Assembly: GCA_021767525.1 (NCBI GenBank) | Contig: JAASTF010000163.1 | Coordinates: 1 to 6,904 of the forward strand | DNA length: 6,904 bases | Direction of reading: 5' to 3' | Origin: Paracoccaceae bacterium | Lineage (GTDB): Bacteria > Pseudomonadota > Alphaproteobacteria > Rhodobacterales > Rhodobacteraceae | Part shown: positions 5,145-6,904 of the stretch, piece by piece | Numbering within the stretch: position 1 is the first letter of the stretch | Layout: each line of letters starts with the position of its first letter | The notes under the pieces: model-generated | Seen by the model: the letters and a program-made list of their open reading frames with translations, nothing else | The model's database searches: none | What the model was told of the DNA's origin: nothing | Program-made: the position numbers and the translations under genes

Positions 5145-6904
5145 TTGGCACAGTCGTCTCAGGCGACCGGCGGGCTTCAGTCCGTTCCGGCGCTGCTGCT
5201 TCGTAACGCCGCGGAGTTCGGTAACAAACCGGCCTATCGGGAAAAGGAATTCGGGATCTGGCAAAGCTGGACCTGGAAAGAGACCGAGCAGGAAATCCGC
5301 AACCTGGCGCTTGGCCTTATCAATCTTGGCGTGAACGAGGGCGATTTCGTCGCCATCATCGGCAACAACCGACCGCACCTGTACTGGGGCATGGTCGCCG
5401 CGCAGTGGGTGGGCGCCATCCCCGTGCCGCTGTACCAGGACAGCGCCGCCGAAGAGATGGCCTATGTGCTGGATCACTGCGGCGCGCGGTTCGTGATCGT
5501 CGAAGATCAGGAACAGGTCGACAAGGTGATCGAGATCCAGGATCGCCTGCACCAGTTCGAGCATCTGATCTATCTCGATCCGCGGGGTATGCGGAAATAC
5601 GATCATGCCCACCTGCACGAATACAGCCATGTGCAGGAACAGGGCCACGCCGCCCGGGATGAATTCACGCCCGAACTGGAAAAGCGCGGTGCCAAGCTGG
5701 ATTACAATTCGGTTTGCGTGATGCTCTATACCTCGGGGACGACGGGCAAGCCCAAGGGTGTTGTCCTGTCGAACCGCAACATCATTGAATCGGCCAAAAG
5801 CAGCTCGGAATTCGACCATCTGGGTCCGGGCGAGGAAATCCTGGCCTATCTGCCGATGGCCTGGGTGGGAGATTTCATCTTTTCCATTGGGCAGGCCTTC
5901 TGGACCGGATTTTGCGTCAACTGTCCCGAAAGCCCCGAAACGGTGGCCGCCGACCTGCGCGAAATCGGGCCGACCTATTACTTTGCGCCGCCGCGCGTGT
6001 TCGAGACGCAGCTGACCAACGTGATGATCCGCATGGAGGATGCCGGGCGGCTGAAGAAGTGGCTGTTCGACACCTTCATGGCCCATGCCCGCCGGGTCGG
6101 TCCCGCGATCCTGGATGGCAAGCCGGTGGGCGCCTGGGACCGGTTCAAATACTGGCTGGGCGATCTGTTCATCTATGGCCCGCTGAAAAACACGCTGGGC
6201 TTTTCCAACGTGCGCGTCGGCTATACCGCAGGCGAGGCGATCGGGCCGGAAATCTTTGATTTCTACCGCAGCCTCGGCATCAACCTGAAACAGCTTTACG
6301 GCCAGACCGAGGCCAGCGTGTTCATCACCGTGCAGCCCGATGGCGAGGTGCGCAGCGACACGGTGGGCGTGCCCGCGCCGGGCGTCGAGTTGAAGATCGC
6401 CGACAATGGCGAGGTGTTCTATCGCAGCCCGGGCGTCTTCGAGTATTACTACAAGAACGAGGACAGCACCAAATCCACCAAGGATGCCGAGGGCTGGGTG
6501 GCGACCGGCGACGCCGGCTTTATCGAGCCCGACACCGGCCACCTGCGCATCATCGACCGCGCCAAGGACGTGGGCAAGATGGCCGATGGCAGCCTGTTCG
6601 CGCCCAAATACGTGGAAAACAAGCTGAAATTCTACCCCAACATCCTTGAGGCGGTGGTGTTCGGCAACAACCGCGACCGCTGCATGGCCTTCATCAACAT
6701 CGACCTGTCGGCGGTGGGCAACTGGGCCGAGCGCAACAACATCGCCTATTCCAGCTACCAGGAACTGGCCGGTCATCCCAAGGTCTACGAGATGATCCAA
6801 AGCCATGTCGAAGAGGTGAACGCCAGCATCGCCGAGGACGAGATGCTGTCGGGCTGCCAGGTGCACCGCTTCCTGATCCTGCACAAGGAACTGGACGCCG
6901 ACGA
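5145..6904 (+). CDS. AMP-forming acyl-CoA synthetase (long-chain fatty acid-CoA ligase type), 3' end outside the window
   Basis: Member of the ANL adenylating superfamily. These enzymes activate a carboxylic acid with ATP to an acyl-AMP and then form the acyl-CoA thioester. The frame is open from TTG 5145 to the window edge: 586 codons with no stop. Family members of this kind run to roughly 650 residues, so only the C-terminal end is missing. Visible motifs are the phosphate-binding loop YTSGTTGKPKG (195-205), the adenine/acyl region QLYGQTEAS (383-391), ATGD with ribose-binding Asp456 (453-456), and the hinge region IIDRAKDVGKMADGSLFAPK (469-488). The hinge and the following YVENKLKFYPNILEAVVFG are typical of the bacterial long-chain ligase group. 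The acid substrate cannot be fixed from sequence. It is divergent from the kinase/regulator pair; related genes often lead operons with branched-chain-type ABC transporters, but that is outside the window. No membrane segments are evident. Confidence 0.92.
   Translation, partial: MAQSSQATGGLQSVPALLLRNAAEFGNKPAYREKEFGIWQSWTWKETEQEIRNLALGLINLGVNEGDFVAIIGNNRPHLYWGMVAAQWVGAIPVPLYQDSAAEEMAYVLDHCGARFVIVEDQEQVDKVIEIQDRLHQFEHLIYLDPRGMRKYDHAHLHEYSHVQEQGHAARDEFTPELEKRGAKLDYNSVCVMLYTSGTTGKPKGVVLSNRNIIESAKSSSEFDHLGPGEEILAYLPMAWVGDFIFSIGQAFWTGFCVNCPESPETVAADLREIGPTYYFAPPRVFETQLTNVMIRMEDAGRLKKWLFDTFMAHARRVGPAILDGKPVGAWDRFKYWLGDLFIYGPLKNTLGFSNVRVGYTAGEAIGPEIFDFYRSLGINLKQLYGQTEASVFITVQPDGEVRSDTVGVPAPGVELKIADNGEVFYRSPGVFEYYYKNEDSTKSTKDAEGWVATGDAGFIEPDTGHLRIIDRAKDVGKMADGSLFAPKYVENKLKFYPNILEAVVFGNNRDRCMAFINIDLSAVGNWAERNNIAYSSYQELAGHPKVYEMIQSHVEEVNASIAEDEMLSGCQVHRFLILHKELDAD

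Noticed and set aside
5073..6884. 603-codon open frame on the - strand opposite the acyl-CoA synthetase
   Set aside because: It is an antisense shadow rich in His/Val/Asp with no known fold. The + strand frame carries the AMP-binding motifs through the same region.

Overview
The window looks like a chromosomal segment of an alphaproteobacterium of the Rhodobacteraceae (Roseobacter/Paracoccus/Rhodobacter relatives). The reasons are high GC with strong third-position GC bias, a Rhodobacteraceae-style GC hairpin followed by a 'CCCCCGAGGgTATTTGG' intergenic motif at the left edge, an FnrL-type box, and the family of every gene. There are five protein genes: four complete and one cut by the right edge. 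I see no mobile element, tRNA, rRNA or CRISPR.

Left block (1-2321, + strand): a hairpin-rich spacer, then hemF (oxygen-dependent coproporphyrinogen III oxidase, heme synthesis). A 147-bp AT-rich regulatory spacer follows, then a secreted di-heme cytochrome c peroxidase (ccpA) closed by a strong intrinsic terminator. The spacer before ccpA is the densest regulatory sequence here. It holds an FNR/FnrL box, a near-consensus Irr (ICE) box overlapping that FNR box, and a separate palindrome/inverted-repeat cluster of TTAACATG half-sites. A -10-like hexamer lies where a class II FNR promoter would need it. Together these suggest peroxidase expression driven by low oxygen and tuned by iron/heme status.

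Middle block (2321-4944, - strand): a two-gene signalling operon. A soluble PAS-PAS-HisKA-HATPase-REC hybrid histidine kinase is followed, with a 4-base ATGA overlap, by an OmpR/PhoB-type response regulator. The operon converges on ccpA, and the T-tract of the ccpA terminator abuts the regulator's stop codon.

Right block (4945-6904): a 200-bp divergent intergenic region, then the start of an AMP-forming acyl-CoA synthetase (long-chain fatty acid-CoA ligase type). It uses a TTG start and runs off the right edge after 586 codons. The divergent arrangement suggests that the two-component system regulates the synthetase and whatever is co-transcribed with it. From memory of related genomes this could be a branched-chain-amino-acid-type ABC transporter, but that lies outside the window and cannot be seen here.

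I did not find a wholly new system. The most interesting points are the layered operator region of ccpA, the unexplained TTAACATG repeats, and the sensor-kinase/acyl-CoA-synthetase divergon.
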